A DNA stretch of 64,000 nucleotides from JAJDGF01 sp031549325 (GCA_031549325.1 JAVBQA010000037.1:24460-88459), one strand, 5' to 3'; positions 15,200 to 24,207 are shown, counted from the stretch's first letter. Translations and numbers: made by a program. Notes: generated by a model from the sequence alone, not told the origin.

Positions 15200-16965
15200 A
15201 GCAAAAGGTTGCAATCACTGCAACCTGCCTGAGCCTCATACTGTGTATCGCGTTTCTGGTGCTGTGCGCGTCGTTCGCGCGCACAGCCATCAGCGACAGC
15301 GCGCTCGCCGAGCTTACGCGCCTATGCCGCCTGTCCATGTTGTTAACGGACAGTGCGGTTTTTGATGAACAGGGGACCGTGCTTCGGCTGCAGCAGGCCA
15401 CATCGGCAGGCGGCGTCAGCGCAGCGCTTTATGACACCTCCGGCGCGCTCATCTACAGCACGCGCCCAGGCGTGCAGGACGCGCTCACCCAGGAGGAGCT
15501 GGCAGAGATCCATGAGGGCAAGGTGACGGCGATGGAGCGCCACATGCGGGGCAGCGATGCGTCGTACTTGTTTGCGCTTGGCCGCGTGCAGGACACGGAC
15601 CGGATCCTCTCTGTGTATCGCGAGGGCTTCCGGCTGATCGACGGGCTGGGCGGCAGGCTGGTGCCGCTGTGCATGCTGGCGCTGTTGGTCGCCACCATCA
15701 TCCTGATCCTGCTGCAGATGGCCGTGACCCGAACCAACCGCTTCGTAAACGATGTGCAGCGCGTGCTGGAGGACTTCTCCGAAGGCCAGTTTGACAGCCG
15801 CCTCCAGAACGTGCAGGGGGATTCGCTGCTGCAGACCGCGCACTTTAACGAGGTCATGGGAAGGATCCAGGACCGCGTGTTCCGCCAAAAGACCCGCAAC
15901 CAGGCGCTGAACACCGTCATCAACCACATGCAAAACGGCATCCTGGCCGTGGATGACAACCTGAACGTGATCCTGGTCACCCCGGCCGCCAAGCACCTGC
16001 TGAACATCGTGGGCTCTCCCGAAGGCCAGCCCATCAGCCAGGCCAGCAGGGATGTGTTTCTGGACCAGGTGCTGAGGGACGCCATGGCGCAGGAGGGCGT
16101 CTACATGAACGAGGTCGCCATCCGCAGCACCGTCGGGCGCAGCCACACCCCGTTGCGGCTGTACATCTCGCCCATGATGAAGGACGCCAAAGCCGTGGGC
16201 GCGGTGGCGCTTGTGGAGGACATCACCGAGCTCAGGCGCTTGGAGCAAGTCAGAACCGATTTCGCCGCCAACATCAGCCACGAGCTGAAGACGCCGCTCA
16301 CCTCGATCAAGGGATTTGTCGAGACGCTGGAGAACGGCGCCATCGACAACCCGGAGATGGCCCACAAGTTCCTCAGGATCATCATGTTAGAGGCCGACCG
16401 GCTCACCCGGCTCATCAACGACATCCTGTCCATCACCAAGCTCGAGTCGGGAAAGGACGAGGTGCCAAGCAAGCGCATTCGCATCGATGAAATGGCCTGC
16501 GACATCGCCGACATGCTGTCCATTCAGGCTGCCGAGAAGGAAGTCACCATCCACGCGCCCGAGAACAACGACCCCAGCTACATCATGGGCAATCCCGACC
16601 GGGTGGAGCAGATGCTCATCAACCTGATCGAAAACGCCATCAAGTACAACAAGCCGGGCGGCGAGGTCACCGTTACCGTTTCAAACACGCAGGACACCGT
16701 GAACCTGTCCATCTCGGACACCGGCATCGGCATCCCCGAGGAGAGCCTGCCGAGGCTCTTTGAGCGATTCTACCGCGTGGACAAGGGCCGCTCCCGCAAC
16801 ATGGGCGGCACGGGCCTGGGTCTTGCCATCGTGAAGCACCTGGTGCGCACCATGGATGGTTTGATCGAGGTGCACAGCAAGTTCGGCGAGGGCACCGAGT
16901 TCCTCATCACCCTGCCGCGCGTACAGGGCGAACCGGAACTGGATTGCGATCCGTTCGAGGATTAG
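15196..16965 (+). CDS. PhoR-like membrane sensor histidine kinase
   Basis: Partner kinase of the preceding regulator, 589 residues. Order: transmembrane helix at about 8-28, extracellular sensor region of about 120 residues, second helix at about 155-178, a HAMP-like linker, a PAS domain (about 240-345), HisKA with phospho-acceptor His362 in NISHELKTPL, and a HATPase domain with N-box NLIENAIKYN, DTGIGIPEE and GGTGLGLAIV. The overlap with the regulator gene indicates co-translation. Confidence 0.94.
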   Translation: MKQKVAITATCLSLILCIAFLVLCASFARTAISDSALAELTRLCRLSMLLTDSAVFDEQGTVLRLQQATSAGGVSAALYDTSGALIYSTRPGVQDALTQEELAEIHEGKVTAMERHMRGSDASYLFALGRVQDTDRILSVYREGFRLIDGLGGRLVPLCMLALLVATIILILLQMAVTRTNRFVNDVQRVLEDFSEGQFDSRLQNVQGDSLLQTAHFNEVMGRIQDRVFRQKTRNQALNTVINHMQNGILAVDDNLNVILVTPAAKHLLNIVGSPEGQPISQASRDVFLDQVLRDAMAQEGVYMNEVAIRSTVGRSHTPLRLYISPMMKDAKAVGAVALVEDITELRRLEQVRTDFAANISHELKTPLTSIKGFVETLENGAIDNPEMAHKFLRIIMLEADRLTRLINDILSITKLESGKDEVPSKRIRIDEMACDIADMLSIQAAEKEVTIHAPENNDPSYIMGNPDRVEQMLINLIENAIKYNKPGGEVTVTVSNTQDTVNLSISDTGIGIPEESLPRLFERFYRVDKGRSRNMGGTGLGLAIVKHLVRTMDGLIEVHSKFGEGTEFLITLPRVQGEPELDCDPFED

Positions 16966-17142
16966 CGCGACATGGGCAACGACGGCGGGTGTTAGGCTTG
17001 TTTTTCCGCGCGGCCACGTTGCCCTTGGGAGGCTAAGCGCAGCGCCTGTTCGCTCCAGGGCCAGAGGGTCCCGGAGCTCAGCTCTAGGCATATGTGTCTG
17101 GGGCTGTTCTTATACAATTTGTTGGGGTCGCGCGTCTGCTAA

Positions 17143-17160
17143 GACGCCATATGTGGCGTC
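17143..17160. promoter_or_regulatory. Inverted repeat ahead of the activase promoter
   Basis: GACGCCA-TATG-TGGCGTC is a perfect 7-bp dyad ending 7 bases before the -35 box of the next promoter. Its position suits an operator for the glycyl-radical locus; it could also be a short hairpin. The remaining gap 16966-17142 holds no gene; GGGCAACG (16974) and CGTTGCCC (17017) could pair across a long loop. Confidence 0.4.
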
Positions 17161-17167
17161 CGCGCGC

Positions 17168-17195
17168 TTGACAAAGGCCGGTGTTTGATGATAAT
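17168..17195 (+). promoter_or_regulatory. Sigma-A promoter of the activase operon
   Basis: Perfect TTGACA at 17168-17173 and GATAAT at 17190-17195, with a 16-base spacer. Transcription would start near 17202, about 30 bases before the activase gene. Confidence 0.75.
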
Positions 17196-17230
17196 CTAAA
17201 CTGAATACAAATGACACTGGGGGTATGGGC

Positions 17231-18124
17231 ATGAACGGCGTGGTGTTTGCGATCCGGCGTTTTTGCCTGCACGACGGATCGGGCATCCGAACCACCGTGT
17301 TTTTGAAGGGCTGCGACCTTCACTGTGACTGGTGCGAAAGCCCCGAGGGGATCTCGCGGCGCCCCGAGCTGTGCTATGACGAAAGCCTGTGCAATCTGTG
17401 CGGCGCGTGCGCCCGGGTGTGTCCGGGCGTGCACCAGCTGGCCTCCGGCGGACATGGACTGAACCGGCAGCACTGCGACCTGTGCGGGCGCTGCGTGGAC
17501 GGCTGCTCTCCCGGCGCGCTGAGCGTGGTGGGGCAGCGTATGGATCACGCCGAGGTGCTGGACGTGGTGCTGCGCGACAAGCGGTATTACGACCACAGCG
17601 GCGGCGGGCTGACGCTGTCGGGCGGCGAACCCATGTGTCAGCCGGAGTTCACCAAGGCGCTGCTGAAAGGCGCCAAGAAGGCGGGGCTCCACACCATCCT
17701 GGAGACCAACGGGAACGCGCTCATCGGCCAGTACGCTGAGCTGTCCAGCTATGTGGATCTGTTCCTGATCGGCTACAAGTTGACCGATCCCAAGCGGAGC
17801 CTCGAGCAGACCGGCGGCGAACCTTACATGTCCGCAAGCAACATCCGCGCGCTGGCGAGGCTGGGCAAAAAGCTCGTGCTGCGCTGCACGATCATCCCGG
17901 GCGTGAACGACAACGAGGAGCATTTTAAAGCCATTGCCGGGCTTAGCTGTGCCGGGGAATCGGTGCTGGGCGCGGAGATCCTGGCGCATTGCCCGCCGGA
18001 CGCCGGGGCGCTGCGGCGGCTCGGGCGCGACGCTGGCCCCGGCTATCCGATGGCGGACGAGCAAGCGATACAGCGGTGGAAGCGCGAGATCGAAGGGCTA
18101 GGCGGGAGGGTGTACGAAAGATGA
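17231..18124 (+). CDS. Radical SAM glycyl-radical enzyme activating protein
   Basis: Activases of this family use S-adenosylmethionine and a 4Fe-4S cluster to abstract a hydrogen from a glycine in a partner enzyme. The 297-residue protein has the radical-SAM motif CDLHCDWC (CxxxCxxC, near residue 30). An inserted two-cluster ferredoxin domain follows, with CNLCGACARVC and CDLCGRCVDGC (about residues 57-100). LSGGEPMCQPEF is the SAM-binding GGE motif. This layout is that of the dehydratase/lyase activases rather than the short PflA. The ATG at 17231 is preferred because GGGGG lies 7 bases upstream. Its stop overlaps the partner gene. Confidence 0.93.
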   Translation: MNGVVFAIRRFCLHDGSGIRTTVFLKGCDLHCDWCESPEGISRRPELCYDESLCNLCGACARVCPGVHQLASGGHGLNRQHCDLCGRCVDGCSPGALSVVGQRMDHAEVLDVVLRDKRYYDHSGGGLTLSGGEPMCQPEFTKALLKGAKKAGLHTILETNGNALIGQYAELSSYVDLFLIGYKLTDPKRSLEQTGGEPYMSASNIRALARLGKKLVLRCTIIPGVNDNEEHFKAIAGLSCAGESVLGAEILAHCPPDAGALRRLGRDAGPGYPMADEQAIQRWKREIEGLGGRVYER

Positions 18125-20061
18125 CGGATAGAATCCAGCGCCTTCAGGCGCACATCGAGCAGCTGAACGCAGCGGGCGCGCGCCGCTCGCTGTTTTACCC
18201 GCTGGCGCACCAGGCGCTTGAGCATCTCAAGGACGAACCGCTGCAGATCCGACGCGCAAAGGCGCAAGCCTACCTGCTGGATCACGCGCCAGTTTGCGTG
18301 CTGCCGGGCGAGCTGATCGTGGGCAGCATGGCCCAGTTTTGCCCGGTCGACGAGGGGGGAGCCGCGCGGATTGGCGATGAGGTGCGCCAGGCGGTGGATG
18401 ACCTGCCCTGGTCGGCGGCCAGCCACCTGAGCCTCTGCTACGAGCGCGCGCTTACCCTGGGGCTTCGGGGCATCGAGGCCGAGGCCAAGGCCGGACTGCG
18501 CGCGGCCAAGGACGAAGAGGCTGAGGCGTTTTACACCGCCGCCCGCATCGGCGTGCAGGCCGCGCAGCGCTTCATCCTGCGCTACGCCAACGCCGTTTCG
18601 GGCGAAGCCAACCGAACGCCCGGGCTTCGCGGCGAGGAACTCAAGCACATGGCGCTGGCGCTCAGGCACATCGCAACCGAGCCGGCGGAATCGTTTTACG
18701 AGGGGCTACAGCTCACCTGGCTGCTGCACATCATGATGAACGTGCTGGGCGGATCTTCGCTCAGCCTTGGGCGGCTGGATCAGTACCTGGGCGCGCGCTA
18801 TAAGGCCGATCTGCGCTCGGGAGCCATCACCCAGGAAGAGGCGCACGAGCTGCTGTCCTGCCTGTTCCTCAAGCTGAACGAGCCGATGCTGGGTACGACG
18901 CGCAACCTGACGCTGGGCGGCGCGACGAAGGACGGCAACGACGCGGTGAATTCACTGACCCTGCTCTGCCTGGACGTGGCGGCTGAACTCGGCCTGCCCT
19001 ACCCGAGCATTGGCGCGCGCATGAACCGCGTGAATCCGTCGGCGTACCGTAAGGTGGTTTTGGACGCGTCTTATGCGGGCGCTGGCCAGCCCCTGTTGCT
19101 GAACGACGACGTATGGGCAGAGAGTCTGGCGCAGCTTGGATACAGGCTGGGCGACGCCAACGACTATGGCACGTGCGGCATCGAGGTTCTGGTGCCTGGG
19201 AAAACGGCCGGCCGGGCCGTGGTCCTGCAGATGGTCTTTCCGGCGCTGATCAGCAGCGTGTTTCAGAAGCGCCGCGAGGGTGAGCTGGTGATCGAAAGCT
19301 ACGATCAGTTTTTCGAGGGCTACAAGCGCGAGATCTGGCAGGCCGTGCAGCGCGGCTATGCCGAGGCGCAGGCCCGGATCCGGGGCATGGTCGGGCGCTG
19401 CTATGATCCGTTTGCGTCGCTATTTGTTGAGGGATGCCTTGCGAATGGGCGCGACCTGTACCAGGGCGGAAGCGCGCTCGGCGTTCATTGGTCGTTCGAA
19501 GCCTATGGACTCGCCACCGCCGCGGATGCGCTGATGGCCGTGGCAAAGTGGGTGTTCGACAGGCGCTGGCTGACCATTGATCAACTGGACCGGGCACTTC
19601 TGGGCAACTACATGGGGCGCGAACAGCTGCGGCAGATGCTCAGCATTACGCCGCACTATGGCAATGACAATGACGCGGTGGATGGCATCGCCCGGAGCGT
19701 GTTGAGCTGCTTCACGGAGGCGGTGTTTGAGCTGAACCAGAAGGGCGCGCGGGACAAATTCGTGTCCACGCTGCCCGAGGGCGTTGGGGTCAACGCCGAC
19801 GCGATGCCCAACGGCAGAAGATGCGACGAATCATTCTCCAGCGGCATGAACCCGAGCTGGGGCACGGACGAAAACGGCCCCACCGCCATGCTGAACTCCG
19901 TGGTCAAGCTGGACTTTGAAAAGATGACCGGCGGCTGCGCGCTGCACCTGAATTTGAATCCAGAGCAGTTGGCGGGCCGGCGCGAGCTGGCCGACGCGCT
20001 GATCATGGGGTATCTGGACGGCGGCGGGCCGGAAGTGCAGGTTGCGATCGGGGAGCGATAG
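18121..20061 (+). CDS. Atypical glycyl-radical-enzyme (PFL-like) protein without the glycyl loop
   Basis: A 646-residue protein of the pyruvate formate-lyase-like superfamily. Most of the barrel is recognisable: FYEGLQLTWLLHI, SLGRLDQYLGARYKADL, EEAHELLSCLFLKLNE, and PNGRRCDESFSSGM with NGPTAMLNSV near the end. Two features are odd. The catalytic thiyl motif, normally GCVEPxVPGKT, reads CGIEVLVPGKT (Cys352, Gly353, Glu355), so Cys and Gly are exchanged. The protein ends GGGPEVQVAIGER, where relatives continue about 40 residues to the radical motif RVxGY; no frame after the stop restores it. The substrate is unknown. It could be a degenerate copy, or an enzyme using a separate radical-bearing subunit. 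Confidence 0.85.
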   Translation: MTDRIQRLQAHIEQLNAAGARRSLFYPLAHQALEHLKDEPLQIRRAKAQAYLLDHAPVCVLPGELIVGSMAQFCPVDEGGAARIGDEVRQAVDDLPWSAASHLSLCYERALTLGLRGIEAEAKAGLRAAKDEEAEAFYTAARIGVQAAQRFILRYANAVSGEANRTPGLRGEELKHMALALRHIATEPAESFYEGLQLTWLLHIMMNVLGGSSLSLGRLDQYLGARYKADLRSGAITQEEAHELLSCLFLKLNEPMLGTTRNLTLGGATKDGNDAVNSLTLLCLDVAAELGLPYPSIGARMNRVNPSAYRKVVLDASYAGAGQPLLLNDDVWAESLAQLGYRLGDANDYGTCGIEVLVPGKTAGRAVVLQMVFPALISSVFQKRREGELVIESYDQFFEGYKREIWQAVQRGYAEAQARIRGMVGRCYDPFASLFVEGCLANGRDLYQGGSALGVHWSFEAYGLATAADALMAVAKWVFDRRWLTIDQLDRALLGNYMGREQLRQMLSITPHYGNDNDAVDGIARSVLSCFTEAVFELNQKGARDKFVSTLPEGVGVNADAMPNGRRCDESFSSGMNPSWGTDENGPTAMLNSVVKLDFEKMTGGCALHLNLNPEQLAGRRELADALIMGYLDGGGPEVQVAIGER

Positions 20062-20070
20062 GGAACGATT

Positions 20071-20085
20071 GGGGCGCTGCGCCCC
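20071..20085. repeat. Triloop hairpin after the glycyl-radical-type gene
   Basis: GGGGCG-CTG-CGCCCC lies 10 bases after the stop, within a GC-rich 76-base spacer that also contains AAGCCCC and a partial repeat. No T-tract follows, so it is not a clear terminator. Confidence 0.4.
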
Positions 20086-20137
20086 AAGCCCCTGCAGAGG
20101 CACGGGTCCCTTGGCGCCCATTTTAGGGGGAAGCAAA

Positions 20138-20926
20138 ATGCAATTGGGGATGCCGACTTTGGTGGAAGCGCCGGGGCTTGCCGACAGTTTTGCGCTGGCG
20201 GGGAAGCTGGGTTTGCAGTTCATCGAGTTGAACATGAATCTGCCCGAGTATCAGACGGACGTCATCGATGCAGACCTTGCGGAGCGACTGTCCCGTGAGA
20301 CGGGCATCTTCCTGACGCTGCACCTGGACGAGAACCTGAATCCCTGCGACTTCAACCCGCTGGTGCGGGAGGCGTATGTGCGGACAATGCGCCAGACCAT
20401 CGCCCTGGCCAAGCGGCTTTCGTGCCCGGTGGTGAACATGCACCTTCATGAGGGCGTGCATTTCAAGCTGCCCGGCGAGAAGCGCTACTTGTTCGGGCAG
20501 TACGAGGCGCGGTATCTGGGCGACTTGCAGCGGTTCCGGGATGCGTGCGCCGAGGCGGTGGGGGACGGCGCGCTGCTGCTGTGCATCGAAAACACGAGTG
20601 GGTACAGGGATTATCACAGGCGCGGCATCGAGCTGTTTCTGCAAGCCCCTTGCTTTGGGCTGACGCTGGACGTCGGGCATGATTACTCGGCAAACGCGGG
20701 CGACCTTGAGTTCATTCTATCTCACGAGAACCGGCTGAAGCACATGCACCTGCATGGCGCGACGCGGCAAACCTGCCATCTGCCGCCCGATGAGGGTGAG
20801 CTGGATCTGCTTGCGCTGCTCGCGCTGGGCGAGGCGTGCGGCTGCCGGGGCGTGGTGGAGGTCAAGACGGCAAGCGCGCTCGGGCGCGCCGTTTTGTGGA
20901 TCAACGGGCAGGAGGGGACAGCATGA
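20138..20926 (+). CDS. Sugar phosphate isomerase/epimerase-like TIM-barrel protein
   Basis: A 262-residue protein of the AP endonuclease 2 / xylose isomerase-like superfamily. Motifs are placed as in metal-dependent barrel enzymes: FIELNMNLPEYQ near residue 28, LTLHLDENLNPCDF, VVNMHLHEGVHF (His ligands), LLCIENTSGY (Glu ligand), LTLDVGHDY (Asp/His ligands), LKHMHLHG and VVEVK at the end. Substrate cannot be read from sequence. AGGGGG precedes the ATG by 7 bases. Its stop overlaps ald, placing it in the operon with the activase and glycyl-radical-type protein. Confidence 0.8.
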   Translation: MQLGMPTLVEAPGLADSFALAGKLGLQFIELNMNLPEYQTDVIDADLAERLSRETGIFLTLHLDENLNPCDFNPLVREAYVRTMRQTIALAKRLSCPVVNMHLHEGVHFKLPGEKRYLFGQYEARYLGDLQRFRDACAEAVGDGALLLCIENTSGYRDYHRRGIELFLQAPCFGLTLDVGHDYSANAGDLEFILSHENRLKHMHLHGATRQTCHLPPDEGELDLLALLALGEACGCRGVVEVKTASALGRAVLWINGQEGTA

Positions 20927-22047
20927 TCATTGGCATCCCGAAGGAGATCAAAGACAGCGAGCACAGGGTGGGCATTGTGCCAGCCGGAGTGAAGATGCTG
21001 CATGCGGGCGGGCACCGCGTGCTGGTGCAGGCGGGCGCGGGGCTCGGGAGCGGCATCACCGACGAGGAATATGCAGGGGCCGGCGCGGAGGTGGTCGCGG
21101 ATGCGGCCACAGCGTGGGCGGCCGACCTGATCATCAAGGTAAAGGAACCGCAGCCCTCGGAATTCGGGCATTTCAGGCCTGGCAAGATCCTGTATACCTA
21201 TCTGCACTTGGCGGCGGAACCGGACCTGGCGAAGAGGCTGGCTGAGGCGGGCATGGTGGCCGTCGCGTATGAGACGGTGCAGCTGCCAAGCGGCGGCCTG
21301 CCGCTGCTGACGCCCATGAGCGAGGTGGCCGGGCGCATGGCGGCCCAGATTGGCGCGCACTATCTGGAGCGCCACGCGGGCGGCGCGGGCGTGCTGCTGG
21401 GCGGCGTGCCGGGAGTGGCCAGCGGACATGTGGCCATCGTGGGCGGCGGCGTGGTGGGGCTCGGGGCGGCCAAGGTGGCCATCGGCATGGGCGCGCAGGT
21501 GACGGTGCTGGACATCAACATCGATCGGCTCAGCTTCCTGGACGACCTGTTCTTCGGGCGGGTGACCACGCTGATGTCCAATGAATACAACATCGCGGCA
21601 GCGGTTCAGCAGGCCGATCTGGTGATCGGCGCGGTGCTGATCCCGGGGGCGAAAGCGCCCAGGCTGGTGACCGAGGCGATGGTCAGGCAGATGCGGCCCG
21701 GCTCGGTGATCGTGGACGTGGCGATCGATCAGGGCGGCTCGGTGGAGACCATGGACCACGTGACCAGCCATAGCGACCCGGTGTTCATCAAGCACGGCGT
21801 GCTGCATTACTCGGTGCCCAACATCCCGGGCGCGGTGGCCCGAACCAGCACGTTCGCGCTGACAAATGCCACCATGCCATATGCGGGAAAGATCGCGGAT
21901 CTGGGGTGGGAGCGGGCCGCGTTGACCGACAAGGCGCTCGGCAAGGGCGTCAACGTGGCATGCGGGAAGATTACCCATGCGGCGGTGGCCGAGGCGGTGG
22001 GGATGGAGTATGTGGCGCTGGAGAAGGCCTTGCAGCAGCGCTCCTGA
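20923..22047 (+). CDS. ald: Alanine dehydrogenase
   Basis: NAD-dependent enzyme interconverting L-alanine and pyruvate plus ammonium in the cytoplasm. The 374-residue protein starts MIIGIPKEIKDSEHRVG (Arg15 and the nearby Lys belong to the pyruvate site). The catalytic His lies in YTYLHLA (near residue 95). The Rossmann motif VAIVGGGVVGLGAAKVA begins near residue 168, and the ALTNATMPY region lies near 300. GGAGGGG precedes the ATG and the start overlaps the isomerase gene. Next to a glycyl-radical-type enzyme it may recycle alanine from a transamination step, as in anaerobic taurine degradation, but no aminotransferase is visible here. Confidence 0.95.
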   Translation: MIIGIPKEIKDSEHRVGIVPAGVKMLHAGGHRVLVQAGAGLGSGITDEEYAGAGAEVVADAATAWAADLIIKVKEPQPSEFGHFRPGKILYTYLHLAAEPDLAKRLAEAGMVAVAYETVQLPSGGLPLLTPMSEVAGRMAAQIGAHYLERHAGGAGVLLGGVPGVASGHVAIVGGGVVGLGAAKVAIGMGAQVTVLDINIDRLSFLDDLFFGRVTTLMSNEYNIAAAVQQADLVIGAVLIPGAKAPRLVTEAMVRQMRPGSVIVDVAIDQGGSVETMDHVTSHSDPVFIKHGVLHYSVPNIPGAVARTSTFALTNATMPYAGKIADLGWERAALTDKALGKGVNVACGKITHAAVAEAVGMEYVALEKALQQRS

Positions 22048-22111
22048 GGCGCTTATCCAGAGCAAATTTAAATATAGCGCATGAATTTGCCACAGGGACG
22101 CTGTCCCCACA

Positions 22112-22149
22112 AAAACACCGGGCGAACCAGATTGTTCGCCCGGTGTTTT
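22112..22149. terminator. Bidirectional terminator between ald and the KimA-like gene
   Basis: AAAACACCGGGCGAAC pairs with GTTCGCCCGGTGTTTT over 16 bp around a 6-base loop. T-runs follow on both strands, so it serves the converging transcripts. The core GGGCGAAC/GTTCGCCC recurs in other hairpins of this window. Confidence 0.9.
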
Positions 22150-22176
22150 TGAGTCGGCCGTCGCGCGTGCGCGTAT

Positions 22177-22305
22177 CTATTTGCGATTGCTTTGCACGTA
22201 CGCGTCCATGGCGTCCGGCGCGCGTTTGGAAAGCTTCACCGCTTCCGCACGGTCACGCCATGTTCGCGCGCCGACAGCATGAACGCGATTGGCGTCCTCG
22301 ATCAC
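22177..22305 (-). CDS. Small 42-residue ORF directly after the KimA-like gene
   Basis: A GTG at 22305 lies 3 bases beyond the KimA-like stop and in the same frame, with AAGGAAG 11 bases upstream. The product reads like real protein: a charged N-terminus, then RAEAVKLSKRAPDAMDAYVQ, and stop before the shared terminator. It could be a translationally coupled small protein. It could also be an extension separated from the transporter by a single TGA, or a gene remnant. No family is recognised with confidence. Confidence 0.4.
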   Translation of the reverse strand: MIEDANRVHAVGARTWRDRAEAVKLSKRAPDAMDAYVQSNRK

Positions 22306-22308
22306 ATG

Positions 22309-24207
22309 TCATTTGGCTTCCTTCGCATGGGCGTTGTACAGATAGGGCACCAGCGTGGTGGCGACGTTCCGGTGCTTGCCCAGCGTGCGCTCGATGAAAA
22401 AGGTGGTCTGGTTGTGGTAGATCCTGTCGCGCCAGCCGTGGCCCACAAACTTGGTCAGGATCACCGTGATCATCTCGCCTTTTTTCAGCTGGGCCTCGCG
22501 CTCCCGGATATAGCCCTCCAGGGGGGTGAGGATCTCGCGGTAGGGCGCTTCGATCACCGTCAGCGGGATCCCGATGGCGCGCTCCGCCCACTGCTGTTTC
22601 AGGATCTCGGTGTGCCGCGGGGTGGTGGAGATGTGCAGCGCGGTCACATCCGACGACACGTCTTTGGCGTAGTCCAGCGTCTTGAGTGAGGCCCTGTTCA
22701 TGTTGTGAATCAGCACCACGCAGGGCAGCTTGTCGTGGCTCTTGCTGGGCGTGTAGTGGTAGTCGTAGCCGTCGGCGCTGATCTCCTGGAAGAAGTGGGT
22801 GTAGTATTTGTGGGTGGTGGACATGAACAGCATCACCAGCGGTACCGCCACCAGCAGAAACCAGGCGCCCTGGAAGAATTTGGAGTAAAACACCACGGCC
22901 GTGCCCACCAGCGTGATCAGCGCGCCCACGCCGTTGATGATGGATTTGTGCTGCCAGCCAGGTTCTTTGGTGCGCAACCAGCGCACAAACATGCCCGCCT
23001 GGCTAATGGTGAACGACACAAACACGCCCACCGCGTAGAACGGGATCAGCCGGTGCGTGTCGGCCTGGAAGATGATCATCAAGACCGCGCCCACCACGCA
23101 GATGAACATGATGCCGTTTGAAAAGCTGAGCTTGGTGCCGCGCTGGCTGAACTGGTGGGGCATGTAGCGATCCTTGGCCAGAATGGACAGCAGGATGGGC
23201 AGCCCATTGTAGGCGGTGTTGGCCGCCAGCAGCAGGATCAGCGAGGTGGTGATCTGAAGCGCATAGAACATGAAGCTGTTTCCAAACACCGCCTGCGCCA
23301 TCTGGGACATGACGGTCACGCCTTCGTGCTCCAGCGGCACCACGCGGGTGATGCTCGCCAAGATGCTGGTGCCGCCGAAGATGAACACGATGATCGTGCC
23401 CAGCATGAACAGCACGTGCTTGGCGGTTCTCTGCGCGGGCTCCTGAAAGCTCGGGATGGCGTTTGACACGGCTTCGACGCCCGTCAGCGCTGAGCAGCCC
23501 GATGAGAACGCCCTCAGGAACAGAACCAGCGTCAGGCCCTGCAGCGGCTGCAGAGGGAACTCCTCGATGCGAAGCTGCTCGGCTGTGTAGCTCAGCGGCG
23601 CCAACTGACCCTGCGCCGCGCGGAACAGGCCCGTCACGATCAGGATGGCCATGGACAGGATGAACGCGTACGTCGGCACGCCAAAGATCTTGCTGCTTTC
23701 GCCCACGCCGCGCAGGTTGATCAGCGTGATCAGCGCGATGCACACGATCGAGATCGGCACCTGCAGCCCGTCCAGAGCCGGCGCGGCGGCGACAATGGCC
23801 GCCGTGGACGAGCTGATCGAAACCGCCACCGTCATGATGTAGTCCACGATCAGGCAGGTGGCCGCAAGCAGCGATGGCCTGCGCCCAAAGTTCTCCTTGG
23901 AGACGATGTAGCTGCCGCCGCCGTTGGGGTAGTGGTTGATGATCTGTGTGTAGGAAAACACCAGGATCGTCAGCAGCAGGATGATGGGCAGGCTGACCCA
24001 GCCCACAAAGCCCACCGCCGCCAACCCCATCACGGGCACCAGCGCCATCAGGATCTCTTCCACCGCGTAGGCCACCGACGACACCGCGTCGCTGGCCATG
24101 ATCGGCAGCCCCCAGATGCGGGACAGTCGTTCATCCGCCAGCTGGTCGTTTTTCAGTTCTTTGCCAAGCAGCATCTTTTTGATGCTTCCTGTGTTCAAGG
24201 TACGCAT
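22309..24207 (-). CDS. KimA-like APC-superfamily potassium transporter
   Basis: Membrane transporter of the APC superfamily closely resembling Bacillus subtilis KimA (YdaO), a high-affinity K+/H+ symporter controlled by c-di-AMP. The protein of about 632 residues has IMASDAVSSVAYAVEEIL, INHYPNGGGSYIVSKENFG and LIVDYIMTVAVSISS in the first transmembrane bundle, about twelve helices in all, and a cytoplasmic C-terminal domain from about residue 470. The start is uncertain: the ATG at 24207 is adjacent to GGAG, and the next, at 24174, has a distant AGGA. The leader is only about 45 bases, too short for a ydaO riboswitch. Confidence 0.85.
   Translation of the reverse strand: MRTLNTGSIKKMLLGKELKNDQLADERLSRIWGLPIMASDAVSSVAYAVEEILMALVPVMGLAAVGFVGWVSLPIILLLTILVFSYTQIINHYPNGGGSYIVSKENFGRRPSLLAATCLIVDYIMTVAVSISSSTAAIVAAAPALDGLQVPISIVCIALITLINLRGVGESSKIFGVPTYAFILSMAILIVTGLFRAAQGQLAPLSYTAEQLRIEEFPLQPLQGLTLVLFLRAFSSGCSALTGVEAVSNAIPSFQEPAQRTAKHVLFMLGTIIVFIFGGTSILASITRVVPLEHEGVTVMSQMAQAVFGNSFMFYALQITTSLILLLAANTAYNGLPILLSILAKDRYMPHQFSQRGTKLSFSNGIMFICVVGAVLMIIFQADTHRLIPFYAVGVFVSFTISQAGMFVRWLRTKEPGWQHKSIINGVGALITLVGTAVVFYSKFFQGAWFLLVAVPLVMLFMSTTHKYYTHFFQEISADGYDYHYTPSKSHDKLPCVVLIHNMNRASLKTLDYAKDVSSDVTALHISTTPRHTEILKQQWAERAIGIPLTVIEAPYREILTPLEGYIREREAQLKKGEMITVILTKFVGHGWRDRIYHNQTTFFIERTLGKHRNVATTLVPYLYNAHAKEAK

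Noticed and set aside
18670..20061. Frameshift as the cause of the shortened glycyl-radical-type protein
   Set aside because: All three frames after the stop were read for about 60 bases and none shows an RVxGY-like motif; GC-rich hairpin sequence begins at once.
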